DNA of 12,553 nt, from contig CAKKOZ010000047.1 in assembly GCA_919901335.1 (NCBI GenBank), positions 1-12,553 on the forward strand, written 5' to 3'. Origin of the DNA: Nitrospiria bacterium. GTDB taxonomy: Bacteria > Nitrospirota > Nitrospiria > JACQBZ01. Made by a program: the position numbers and the translations under genes. How positions within the stretch are numbered: the first letter of the stretch is position 1; each line of letters opens with the position of its first letter. Below are positions 1-6,512 of the stretch, one piece after another. The notes under the pieces were generated by a model. The model ran no database searches and was not told the DNA's origin. It worked only from the letters and a program-made list of their open reading frames with translations.

Positions 1-60
1 GCCTCCCCCTCTCGCTCGCTTTGCTCTCGGGGTAGATCCCTACTGACAAAGCCGTGGTCT
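1..60 (-). other. Non-coding tract downstream of infA
   Basis: These 60 bases after the infA stop contain no start codon with a ribosome-binding site on the minus strand and no recognisable gene. The sense strand turns purine-rich, with the direct repeat CGAGAG (complements of 9-14 and 24-29) and the run GAGAGGGGGAGGC reaching the window edge. That run resembles a strong Shine-Dalgarno sequence, which fits an rpmJ start just outside, but this cannot be confirmed. CCCC and GGGGG could pair around a 19-base loop; there is no U-run, so I do not call a terminator. Confidence 0.5.
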
Positions 61-279
61 TTACTTAAATCGGTACGTGATTCTCCCCCGCGTCAGGTCA
101 TACGGCGAAAGCTCCACCGTCACCTTGTCCCCCGGAAGAATCTTTATGAAATGCATTCTCATCTTCCCGGAGATGTGCGCCAGAACACGATGTTTATTCT
201 CCAGTTCGACCCGGAACATGGCATTGGGAAGCGTCTCCACAATCGTTCCTTGAACCTCAACGACATCTTCCTTCGACAT
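61..279 (-). CDS. infA: Translation initiation factor IF-1
   Basis: IF-1 is a single S1/OB-fold domain that occupies the 30S A site during initiation. The 72-residue length and the sequence are canonical: VEVQGTIVETLPNAMFRVEL (8-27), HRVLAHISGKMRMHFIKILP (30-49), GDKVTVELSPYDLTRGRITY (50-69), and the end RFK. The ATG start follows the map stop by six bases; the best Shine-Dalgarno candidate, GGAGA, is 12 bases away, so initiation may rely on coupling with map. rpmJ usually comes next in this gene order and would be just outside the left edge. Confidence 0.98.
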   Translation of the reverse strand: MSKEDVVEVQGTIVETLPNAMFRVELENKHRVLAHISGKMRMHFIKILPGDKVTVELSPYDLTRGRITYRFK

Positions 280-285
280 GCCGAA

Positions 286-1044
286 TCAAGCTCTCCCGTT
301 GTTTGAGGTCAAGATCACCGGACCCGCTTCCGTAACGGCCACGGTGTGTTCAAAATGGGCCGAGAGGCTTCCGTCCTCCGTCACCGCCGTCCAATGATCG
401 CCGAGGACGCGAACCCCGTCTTTCCCCATATTGACCATCGGCTCAATCGCCAGAACCATCCCGGCCCGGAGTCGAGGTCCCTGACCCGGTTTTCCGAAAT
501 TGGGCAGCTGGGGCTCCTCATGCAACGACTGCCCGATCCCGTGCCCCACAAAGTCCTTCACCACCGAATAGCCGGCCGCTTCGACATGCGTCTGAACGGC
601 GTGAGAAACATCGGACAGACGATTCCCCGCCTTCATCTGCTCGATCCCCCGATAAAGCGACTCCTCCGTCACCCGGACCAGGTGTTGAACCTCCGGCCGG
701 ATGGCGCCGACCGCAACCGTGATGGCCGCATCGCCGTAGTAACCGTCCACGATCGCACCGAGATCCAATCCGATGATGTCCCCCTCCTGAAGCGTCCTCT
801 TCGATGGAATGCCGTGCACAATCTCGTTGTTGACGGACGCACAAAGGGTTGCCGGAAATCCTCGATATCCTTTGAACGCCGGCAGCCCGCCCCGTTTCCG
901 TATCCCCTCTTCGGCGATTCGATCCAAGTCCAGCGTGGTCACTCCGGGTTTAACCTGCGCCTTCAGTTCTTGCAATACCTCCGCCACGATCCGGCCCGCT
1001 CGTTCGATCTTACCCACTTCTTCGGGCGACTTCAAAATAATCAT
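286..1044 (-). CDS. map: Methionine aminopeptidase, type I
   Basis: Map removes the initiator methionine from nascent proteins. The 252-residue sequence has the complete set of metal ligands of the pita-bread fold, identified by motif and spacing: Asp94 (GLDLG), Asp105 (YYGD), His168 (GHGIG), Glu201 (AIEP) and Glu232 (FEH). The substrate-site His77 (IVHGIP) is also present. There is no N-terminal zinc-finger extension and no type II insertion, so it is a plain type Ia enzyme. The ATG start is two bases after the adk TAA, with GGA eight bases upstream inside adk, which points to coupling of the two genes. The C-terminus ends close to infA, with a six-base gap. Confidence 0.99.
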   Translation of the reverse strand: MIILKSPEEVGKIERAGRIVAEVLQELKAQVKPGVTTLDLDRIAEEGIRKRGGLPAFKGYRGFPATLCASVNNEIVHGIPSKRTLQEGDIIGLDLGAIVDGYYGDAAITVAVGAIRPEVQHLVRVTEESLYRGIEQMKAGNRLSDVSHAVQTHVEAAGYSVVKDFVGHGIGQSLHEEPQLPNFGKPGQGPRLRAGMVLAIEPMVNMGKDGVRVLGDHWTAVTEDGSLSAHFEHTVAVTEAGPVILTSNNGRA

Positions 1045-1046
1045 GG

Positions 1047-1691
1047 TTATTTTCCGACCGCGTCCGTCACTCGACGATAAACCACCTCCGGATTACCCGA
1101 CCCGTCGATTCGGCTCAAGACCCCTTGATCCTCGTAAAAACGGATCAACGGAAGCGTTTGGGATTGATAAACCTCCAACCGTCTTCGGATGGTTTCCGGC
1201 TGATCGTCGCTCCGTTGAATCAGCTTCCCGCCGCACCCGTCGCACTGATCCGGCTTCTTTGCCGGATTAAACTCGACATGGTACACCGCCTGACAGTTCG
1301 GACAACTGCGTCGGCCCGAGAGCCGTCGGATCAATTCATCATCCGACAGCTCGAAATTCAGGACGCGGTCAATGCCCGATTGGTTCTGACCCAGCATCGC
1401 GGTCAGGGCCTGAGCCTGCGGCGCCGTTCTTGGAAAACCGTCCAGGATAAATCCATCCTTGCAATCGGACTCTTTTAATCGCTCCCGGATGATGCCGATG
1501 ACGACGTCATCGGGAACCAGCTTGCCGCTGTCCATGAACGATTGGGCCTCAAGCCCCAGCGGTGTTTTTTTCTGAACCGCCTCGCGAAGAATATCGCCCG
1601 TTGAGACCTTCGGGATTCTAAACTTGGCCGATAATCGCTGTGCCTGCGTTCCCTTCCCGACGCCCGGAGGGCCCAAAAAGATCAACCGCAT
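1047..1691 (-). CDS. adk: Adenylate kinase, zinc-binding long form
   Basis: Adk catalyses ATP + AMP = 2 ADP in the cytoplasm. The 214-residue protein has the P-loop GPPGVGKGT (7-15), STGD (30-33) and DGFPR (84-88) AMP-site motifs, and the long LID domain (about 123-160). In the LID four cysteines (Cys130, Cys133, Cys150, Cys153) form a structural zinc site, as in Gram-positive and several other lineages and unlike E. coli, where His, Ser, Thr and Asp occupy the positions. RSDD (160-163) and RRR (169-171) supply catalytic residues. The ATG start has no strong Shine-Dalgarno sequence and lies 13 bases after the secY stop, so it probably depends on coupling. map starts only two bases after its stop. 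Confidence 0.99.
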   Translation of the reverse strand: MRLIFLGPPGVGKGTQAQRLSAKFRIPKVSTGDILREAVQKKTPLGLEAQSFMDSGKLVPDDVVIGIIRERLKESDCKDGFILDGFPRTAPQAQALTAMLGQNQSGIDRVLNFELSDDELIRRLSGRRSCPNCQAVYHVEFNPAKKPDQCDGCGGKLIQRSDDQPETIRRRLEVYQSQTLPLIRFYEDQGVLSRIDGSGNPEVVYRRVTDAVGK

Positions 1692-1704
1692 AACGCGACC
1701 GAGA

Positions 1705-3018
1705 TCAGCTCGTCCTCCCTTTCAAGCGGCCTTTCGATAAAAACCCTTCATAATGCCGCGTCAGCATATGGGATTCGATCTGCTGGGCGGTATCCAGACC
1801 AACGCCGATCACGATCAGAAGCGACGTTCCGCCGAAGAAAAACGGCACCCCCATCTTGTAAATCAAGATTTCCGGAATCACACAGACCACCGCCAGATAG
1901 AGCGCGCCCACAAATGTGACGCGGGTCAGCACTTGGTAAATATAGTCCGACGTCCTCTGACCCGGCCGGATTCCAGGGATAAAACCGCCGTACTTTTTCA
2001 TGTTGTCGGCCATGTCCACCGGATTCAAGACCACCGCCGTATAAAAGAAACAGAAAAAAACGATCATCCCCACGTACAGCATTGTATAAAGCACCGATCC
2101 CGGGGCGAGCTGTCGGGAAATATCCTGGACCCAGGGGACCTGAATAAATCCGGTGATCGTCGCTGGAAAGGCGATGATCGAGGACGCAAAAATGGGTGGG
2201 ATCACGCCCGCCGTATTGATCTTGAGCGGAATATGCGTGCTCTGTCCTCCATAGACGCGCCGGCCCACCACCCGTTTGGCATATTGGACCGGGATCTTTC
2301 GCCGGGCGCTTTCCAGAAACACAATCGCCGATACGACCACGACCATCAAAACCGCCAGAAGGATCAGGAAGAACAGGTTCAACTGCCCCGTTTCGTACAA
2401 ACGATAGGTGTTGATGACGGCCGACGGCATTGCGGCCACGATTCCCGCGAAGATAATCAGCGAAATGCCGTTTCCGATTCCTCTCTCCGTGATCTGCTCT
2501 CCAAGCCACATTAAAAATGCCGTCCCGGCCGTGAGCGTGATCATGGTCATGATGCGAAACGCTGCGCCCGGATGCTGGACAAAAGCCCCCTCGTTCATCC
2601 CCTCCAGCCCGACCGAGATGCCGAACGACTGGATGAGCGCGATAAGGATCGTGCTGTAGCGGGTGTACTGGATGATTTTCTTGCGCCCGCGCTCGCCTTC
2701 TTTCGCCAGTTTAGTCAGGGCCGGGATCACAACCGTCAACAACTGGAGAATGATGGAGGCGCTGATATACGGCATGATGCCCAGCGCAAATATCGTCAGT
2801 CGGGACAGCGCCCCCCCGGAGAAGATGTCTAAAAATCCGAGCAGCGCCCCACCCTGCGCCTTCAGAAAATCACTCAGGGCCTCATTATTGATCCCCGGGG
2901 TCGGGATATGCGCGCCGATTCGATAGACGGCCAGCATCCCCAAGGTAAACAGGATTCGATGACGCAGCTCCGGAATATGGAAAATGTTCTGAAGATTGGT
3001 AACAAAACGCTCAAGCAC
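1705..3018 (-). CDS. secY: Protein translocase subunit SecY
   Basis: SecY is the pore-forming subunit of the SecYEG channel in the cytoplasmic membrane. The 437-residue sequence has the hydrophobic pattern of ten membrane helices. Visible landmarks are the plug and TM2 region with LGIMPYISASIILQLL (79-94), the second signature GIGNGISLIIFAGI (180-193), the cytoplasmic loop RRKIPVQYAKR (239-249), and the KYGGFIPGIRPG loop (342-353) before TM9, which contacts SecA and the ribosome. The start is GTG with AAGGGG eight bases upstream; the N-terminus MLERFVTNLQNIFHIPELR is typical. Its place between rplO and adk is the standard one, so channel synthesis follows ribosome synthesis. No truncation is seen. 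Confidence 0.99.
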   Translation of the reverse strand: MLERFVTNLQNIFHIPELRHRILFTLGMLAVYRIGAHIPTPGINNEALSDFLKAQGGALLGFLDIFSGGALSRLTIFALGIMPYISASIILQLLTVVIPALTKLAKEGERGRKKIIQYTRYSTILIALIQSFGISVGLEGMNEGAFVQHPGAAFRIMTMITLTAGTAFLMWLGEQITERGIGNGISLIIFAGIVAAMPSAVINTYRLYETGQLNLFFLILLAVLMVVVVSAIVFLESARRKIPVQYAKRVVGRRVYGGQSTHIPLKINTAGVIPPIFASSIIAFPATITGFIQVPWVQDISRQLAPGSVLYTMLYVGMIVFFCFFYTAVVLNPVDMADNMKKYGGFIPGIRPGQRTSDYIYQVLTRVTFVGALYLAVVCVIPEILIYKMGVPFFFGGTSLLIVIGVGLDTAQQIESHMLTRHYEGFLSKGRLKGRTS

Positions 3019-3037
3019 CTTCGCCGCCCCTTACAAC

Positions 3038-3523
3038 CTATTTGGTCTTAACAAAGATTTTCGATTTGACAAAAGCCGCTTTGATCCACTCGGCTTTTCC
3101 ACCCGCCTTCTGGATCTTTTCCATCGCGGAGCGGCTAAATTGATGCGCTTGGATCATCAGCGGCTTGCTCAAATCTCCCTCGCCCAAGATCTTGACGGCA
3201 GCGGCGGACTTGCGGACCAAGCCGGCCGCTTTCATCTGCTCCGGCGTCACGGTTGATTTCGCCTCAAACCGGTTCAGGTTTTGCAGGTTTACAACCGCGG
3301 GGCCGTCCGGGAAATGACTCGTAAAGCCGCGCTTGGGAACTCGCCGGATCAGAGGCATCTGGCCTCCTTCAAACCCAGGCCCTTTTCCTCCTCCGCCGCT
3401 TCTCGAAAGACCGCCCTTATGTCCCTTGGTGGATGTCTTTCCGTGCCCCGACCCGATCCCTCTGCCGATCCGTTTCTCTTTCTTCCGGGACCCTGCTTTC
3501 GGCCGCAATTCGTTCAGCCTCAT
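3038..3523 (-). CDS. rplO: 50S ribosomal protein L15
   Basis: L15 is a late-assembling 50S protein with a long N-terminal extension that threads into 23S rRNA. The protein has 161 residues, slightly longer than E. coli L15 (144). The glycine- and lysine-rich arm is clear: LRPKAGSRKKEKRIGRGIGS, then GHGKTSTKGHKGG (27-39) and the FEGGQMPLIRRVPKRGF signature (51-67). The globular end shows VKILGEGDLSKPLMIQAHQF and a lysine-rich tail KSKIFVKTK. The ATG forms an ATGA overlap with the rpmD stop and has GAGGTG five bases upstream. secY begins 19 bases after its stop. Confidence 0.98.
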   Translation of the reverse strand: MRLNELRPKAGSRKKEKRIGRGIGSGHGKTSTKGHKGGLSRSGGGGKGPGFEGGQMPLIRRVPKRGFTSHFPDGPAVVNLQNLNRFEAKSTVTPEQMKAAGLVRKSAAAVKILGEGDLSKPLMIQAHQFSRSAMEKIQKAGGKAEWIKAAFVKSKIFVKTK

Positions 3524-3720
3524 TCAGACACCTCTTTCACATCCAGCAGATGATTAATCTTGGCGATCATCCCGCGGATCTGCGGCGTATCCGATCGGAC
3601 CACGGTGTGACGAATCCGTCGCAACCCCAGCGATTGGACCACCAACCTCTTTGCGGGAGGATATCCGATGACGCTTTTAAGCAATGTAATGGCTAGGTTA
3701 CGCGGCCGGTTTGCCGACAT
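3520..3720 (-). CDS. rpmD: 50S ribosomal protein L30
   Basis: L30 is a small 50S protein, here 66 residues against about 58-60 in E. coli. The signature is ITLLKSVIGYPPAKRLVVQS, followed by LGLRRIRHTVVRSDTPQIRG and the terminal MIAKINHLLDVKEV. The ATG start lies 23 bases inside the end of rpsE in another frame. A good Shine-Dalgarno sequence (GAGGT, five bases upstream) also lies within rpsE, so the overlap is credible and not an annotation error. The extra N-terminal residues (MSANRPRN) come from the overlapping part. Its TGA stop overlaps the rplO ATG (ATGA), indicating coupling. Confidence 0.96.
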   Translation of the reverse strand: MSANRPRNLAITLLKSVIGYPPAKRLVVQSLGLRRIRHTVVRSDTPQIRGMIAKINHLLDVKEVSE

Positions 3721-4216
3721 AATTTACCTCTTCTGAAATTTCCTGACGGCGCATTTTATGGATCTCGTCCGGTGAACGGAGCTCCTGAAGACCGCTGAGC
3801 GTGGCCCGGACGACGTTATTCGGATTGCCGCTGCCCAGAGACTTGCTGATGATGTTTTGAATTCCGCAGACCTCCATCACGGCCCGGACGGCTCCGCCCG
3901 CGATCACGCCGACTCCTTCCGCCGCGGGCTTTAACAGAACCTCTTCGGCGCCGTAGTGACCGGTCACGACAAAGGGAATCGTGCCATTCTTCAACGGAAC
4001 CCTGATTAAATCTTTCTTGGCGCGTTCGATGGCTTTCCGTATGGCATCCGGAACTTCCGCCGCCTTACCATTGCCCATTCCCACCCAGCCGTGCCCATCG
4101 CCGACGACGACCAGCGCGCTGAAACTAAACCGCTTGCCGCCCTTAACCACCTTGGCGACACGGTTGATAAAGACCACCTTATCTTTCAGCGTCAGTTCAT
4201 TCGGATTGACTTTCAA
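3698..4216 (-). CDS. rpsE: 30S ribosomal protein S5 (TTG start)
   Basis: S5 lies on the back of the 30S subunit near S4 and S8 and affects decoding accuracy and mRNA unwinding. It has 172 residues. The dsRBD-like part shows INRVAKVVKGGKRFSFSALV (17-36) and GDGHGWVGMGNGKAAEVPDA (39-58); the C-terminal part shows GVGVIAGGAVRAVMEVCGI and LGSGNPNNVVRATL. The start codon is TTG at 4216. It is supported by a strong GGGGAGG five bases upstream and by the lack of any ATG or GTG that would give a family-like N-terminus. The 3' end overlaps rpmD by 23 bases. Confidence 0.96.
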   Translation of the reverse strand: MKVNPNELTLKDKVVFINRVAKVVKGGKRFSFSALVVVGDGHGWVGMGNGKAAEVPDAIRKAIERAKKDLIRVPLKNGTIPFVVTGHYGAEEVLLKPAAEGVGVIAGGAVRAVMEVCGIQNIISKSLGSGNPNNVVRATLSGLQELRSPDEIHKMRRQEISEEVNYVGKPAA

Positions 4217-4233
4217 TGGAGCCTCCCCTGCTC

Positions 4234-4602
4234 TTAAAAAATGAGACCGACTTGGCGCGCCGCATCCGCCAACGATTTGACACGGCCGTGAAATAAGTAG
4301 CCGCCCCGATCAAATACAACGGTCTTGATGTTTTTCGCCATGGCACGCTTGGCGATCAGCTGCCCGACCGCTTCGGCGGCCTTTCGATTATTTCCGCGTT
4401 GAACGCTCTTTTTGCATTCTTCATCAAGCGTCGACGCGGCAACCAGAGTTTTCCCCGCTGAATCATCAACGATCTGGGCATAGATATGCAGATTGCTCCG
4501 AAACACCACAAGCCGCGGACGCTGCCCTGTGCCGAACACGGTTTTGCGCACCCGTTGGTGGCGGCGTATTCTTGATTCGACTTTTAATTGAATGTTCAGC
4601 AT
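4234..4602 (-). CDS. rplR: 50S ribosomal protein L18
   Basis: L18 binds 5S rRNA together with L5 in the central protuberance. At 122 residues it is of ordinary length. The basic N-terminal arm RIRRHQRVRKTVFGTGQRPR, the strand RLVVFRSNLHIYAQIVDD and the C-terminal FDRGGYLFHGRVKSLADAAR are all typical. The ATG start has GGAG nine bases upstream. The first residues MLNIQLKVES replace the short N-terminus of E. coli L18 but do not change the fold. It lies between rplF (27-base gap) and rpsE (17-base gap). Confidence 0.98.
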   Translation of the reverse strand: MLNIQLKVESRIRRHQRVRKTVFGTGQRPRLVVFRSNLHIYAQIVDDSAGKTLVAASTLDEECKKSVQRGNNRKAAEAVGQLIAKRAMAKNIKTVVFDRGGYLFHGRVKSLADAARQVGLIF

Positions 4603-4629
4603 GATTCTACGCTCCGCTTAGCCTATCGC

Positions 4630-5166
4630 TTACTTGCTCGTTTTTCCTTCCTTGCGCTCAATCACCTCACCTGCATATTTAATCCCTTTCCCCTTGTAAG
4701 GTTCCGGGGGTTTCAAATCACGAATTTGGGCCGCCACCTGACCTACCCAGTACTTATCCGCGCCCTTGATCGTGACCATCGTCTGCTTATCCACGCTGGC
4801 CTCGATCCCGGTCGGAAGAGCAAAGACGGTGGGGTGGGAGAACCCCAAGGCAAAACTCAGGTTGCGTCCCTGAAGCTGGGCGCGGAAACCGACGCCGATG
4901 ATCTCGAGCGTTTTTTGATAGCCCTGAGAAACACCAACGACCATGTTGTTCAGGTCACTGCGGAGAAGACCATGCTTGGCCCGGTGAATGCGGTCATCGC
5001 TCTGTCGAGTAAGAACCACGTGACCGTTTTCAATCTTGACGGCGATGCCGTTCTCCAACGAGCGGGTCAATTCTCCCTTGGGTCCTTTAACGCGCACCCC
5101 GTTTCCCTCAACGTTGACCTGCACGCCGGACGGGATCAGGATCGGTTTCTTGCCAACACGTGACAT
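4630..5166 (-). CDS. rplF: 50S ribosomal protein L6
   Basis: A 178-residue L6, normal length. L6 lies near the base of the L7/L12 stalk and contacts the sarcin-ricin loop region. The start MSRVGKKPILIPSGVQVNV and the C-terminal signature PPEPYKGKGIKYAGE, followed by VIERKEGK, are diagnostic of the duplicated L6 fold. Internal landmarks are GPKGELTR in the first repeat and VGVSQGYQKTLEIIGVGFRA at the link between repeats. The ATG has AAGGA nine bases upstream, after a gap with a small hairpin. The rplR gene begins 27 bases after the stop. No unusual feature was noticed in the protein itself. Confidence 0.98.
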   Translation of the reverse strand: MSRVGKKPILIPSGVQVNVEGNGVRVKGPKGELTRSLENGIAVKIENGHVVLTRQSDDRIHRAKHGLLRSDLNNMVVGVSQGYQKTLEIIGVGFRAQLQGRNLSFALGFSHPTVFALPTGIEASVDKQTMVTIKGADKYWVGQVAAQIRDLKPPEPYKGKGIKYAGEVIERKEGKTSK

Positions 5167-5183
5167 AGACGTTGTTCCTTTTT

Positions 5184-5199
5184 ATCGGGGGGGGCCGAT
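5184..5199 (-). repeat. C-tract hairpin between rpsH and rplF
   Basis: In the 56-base rpsH-rplF gap the sense strand carries ATCGG, six cytosines and CCGAT, a perfect five-pair stem with a C6 loop; the total C run is eight bases. It is followed by an A-rich stretch holding the rplF Shine-Dalgarno sequence AAGGA. An alternative stem using the upstream CCGG or GGC bases would compete with it. It is not a terminator, since the bases after it are A, not U. The homopolymer is also a place where sequencing errors occur. Confidence 0.4.
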
Positions 5200-5222
5200 T
5201 AAGCCGGTTGCTCCCTAACTAA

Positions 5223-5615
5223 TCACCAAATATAGCAGATGACTTCGCCGCCCATTTGACGCTTCCGCGACTCCTGATCGGTCATCATGCCTTGCGGGGT
5301 GGACACAACGGCCATCCCCAGTCCGCCGCGCACTCTTGGAATTCGATCCTTGGCGACATAGACCCGCCGGCCCGGCCGACTGACCCTCCGCATCCCATTG
5401 ATGAGCGGCTGTTCATTCACATATTTCAGCTTGATCCGAAGCACCGGGTGACCGCCTTCCGCCACCGTTTCGACGCTCCGGATAAAACCCTCTTCCTTGA
5501 AGATTCGCACAATCGCTTGCTTGACCTTGGATGCAGGGACATCCACATGATCATATTTACGCAGGATCGCGTTGCGCATCCGGTTCAACATATCGGATAT
5601 GGGATCGGTCATCAT
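5223..5615 (-). CDS. rpsH: 30S ribosomal protein S8
   Basis: A 130-residue S8, normal length. S8 binds the central domain of 16S rRNA (helix 21) and organises 30S assembly; in E. coli it also represses translation of the spc operon. The N-terminal DPISDMLNRMRNA block (4-16) and the C-terminal signature VVSTPQGMMTDQESRKRQMG (103-122) ending in VICYIW are diagnostic. Two ATG codons stand in tandem at the start; the first is ten bases from AAGGAG and is preferred over the second at 13 bases. A 56-base gap with an inverted repeat and a run of eight cytosines separates it from rplF. No truncation is seen. Confidence 0.98.
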   Translation of the reverse strand: MMTDPISDMLNRMRNAILRKYDHVDVPASKVKQAIVRIFKEEGFIRSVETVAEGGHPVLRIKLKYVNEQPLINGMRRVSRPGRRVYVAKDRIPRVRGGLGMAVVSTPQGMMTDQESRKRQMGGEVICYIW

Positions 5616-5631
5616 AAATGAAGAACTCCTT

Positions 5632-5817
5632 TTACCAACTGGACTTGATCACGCCGGGAATATCCCCGCGGAGGCTCAGGTTACGGAAGCAAATACGGCA
5701 CATGCGAAATTTCCTTAGAAATCCGCGGGAGCGGCCGCAGAGCGGGCAGCGGTTGTATTTCTGGACCTTGAATTTCGGTTCGGCCTGCGCTTTCAGAATT
5801 AATGCTTTTTTTGCCAC
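5632..5817 (-). CDS. rpsN: 30S ribosomal protein S14, zinc type
   Basis: This is the short, zinc-binding (type Z) S14 of 61 residues, in contrast to the 100-residue zinc-free form of E. coli. The zinc ligands are Cys24, Cys27, Cys40 and Cys43 (RCPLCGRSRGF then MCRICFRNL). S14 assembles late in the 30S head beside S3 and S10. The C-terminus LRGDIPGVIKSSW is exactly that of the family. The start is GTG, with a G-rich stretch (GGGGAGTGGGGA) just upstream that contains a workable Shine-Dalgarno sequence. The N-terminus MAKKALI supports this start. No zinc-free paralogue is in the window. Confidence 0.97.
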   Translation of the reverse strand: MAKKALILKAQAEPKFKVQKYNRCPLCGRSRGFLRKFRMCRICFRNLSLRGDIPGVIKSSW

Positions 5818-5837
5818 TCCCCACTCCCCGTTCTAAT

Positions 5838-6482
5838 TTAAGTTTGAAAAGGCATTCCCAAGAGTCCTAACAGCGCCTTGCCTTCATCATTGGATCGTGC
5901 CGTCGTCGCTATGGTGATATCCATTCCGTGTGTCGTCGACACTTCATCATACTTGATCTCGGGAAAGAGGAGCTGCTCCTTCAGGCCCATGCTGTAATTC
6001 CCTCGACCATCGAACGATTTCGGCGAGACCCCTCTAAAATCGCGAATCCGGGGAAGCGCCACATTGAAGAAGCGATCCAAAAACTCATACATCCGCTCTC
6101 CGCGCAGCGTCACCTTGCAGCCGATCGCCATTCCCTGTCTCAGCTTGAATCCGGAAATGGATTTTTTGGCCCGCGTCACCACCGGTTTCTGGCCTGTGAT
6201 GAGCGTCATTTCATTGACGGCCGACTCCAGGAGCTTTGCATTCTGGATGGCTTCTCCCATCCCGACATTGAGCACGACCTTCTCCAGGCGCGGCACCTGC
6301 ATCGAATTCTTATAGGCAAACTGCTTCATCAGCGCGGGAACGACCGTCTGCCGGTAACGCTCCTTCAGACGAGGCGGATAGACCTCCTGCCGGGCCGGGC
6401 TGGCCTTGACCTCCTCCTTGCCCTCGGGCTTGACTCCCTTTTGCTTTACCGCCTTCGTCTTCTTTTCTTTGGCGCCTGCCAT
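5838..6482 (-). CDS. rplE: 50S ribosomal protein L5 with lysine-rich N-terminal extension
   Basis: L5 binds 5S rRNA in the central protuberance and contacts P-site tRNA. The conserved protein begins near residue 38 (RLKERYRQTVVPALMKQFAY) and shows the signature MQVPRLEKVVLNVGMGEA (61-78), TGQKPVVTRAKKSISGFKLR (96-115) and the end DEGKALLGLLGMPF. Total length is 214 residues against about 179 in E. coli. The extra 36 residues are low-complexity, with nine lysines in the first 26. The extension is most likely real: the ATG at 6482 has an excellent GGAGG five bases upstream, the next in-frame ATG (Met52) is already inside the fold, and Val34 is encoded by GTC, which is not a start codon. The tail is probably disordered and may contact rRNA. 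Confidence 0.97.
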   Translation of the reverse strand: MAGAKEKKTKAVKQKGVKPEGKEEVKASPARQEVYPPRLKERYRQTVVPALMKQFAYKNSMQVPRLEKVVLNVGMGEAIQNAKLLESAVNEMTLITGQKPVVTRAKKSISGFKLRQGMAIGCKVTLRGERMYEFLDRFFNVALPRIRDFRGVSPKSFDGRGNYSMGLKEQLLFPEIKYDEVSTTHGMDITIATTARSNDEGKALLGLLGMPFQT

Positions 6483-6491
6483 GTCGTCCTC

Positions 6492-6507
6492 CGATACTCC
6501 AATATCG
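6492..6507 (-). promoter_or_regulatory. Small hairpin just upstream of the rplE ribosome-binding site
   Basis: In the 30-base rplX-rplE gap, CGATA and TATCG are separated by six bases (sense loop TTGGAG), and one U-G pair can extend the stem to six pairs. The 3' arm runs directly into the rplE Shine-Dalgarno sequence GGAGG. In E. coli, S8 represses spc translation by binding an RNA structure around the rplE start, so the location is suggestive. I cannot match the short stem to the S8 recognition core, and it may be chance. Confidence 0.3.
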
Positions 6508-6512
6508 ACCCG

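Noticed and set aside
346..1080. A 244-codon plus-strand open frame
   Set aside because: It is antisense to map. The translation has no family motif and its composition is that of a shadow frame.
1748..2509. A 253-codon minus-strand frame inside secY
   Set aside because: It is an out-of-frame reading of secY, hydrophilic and without motifs, while the secY frame has all its signatures.
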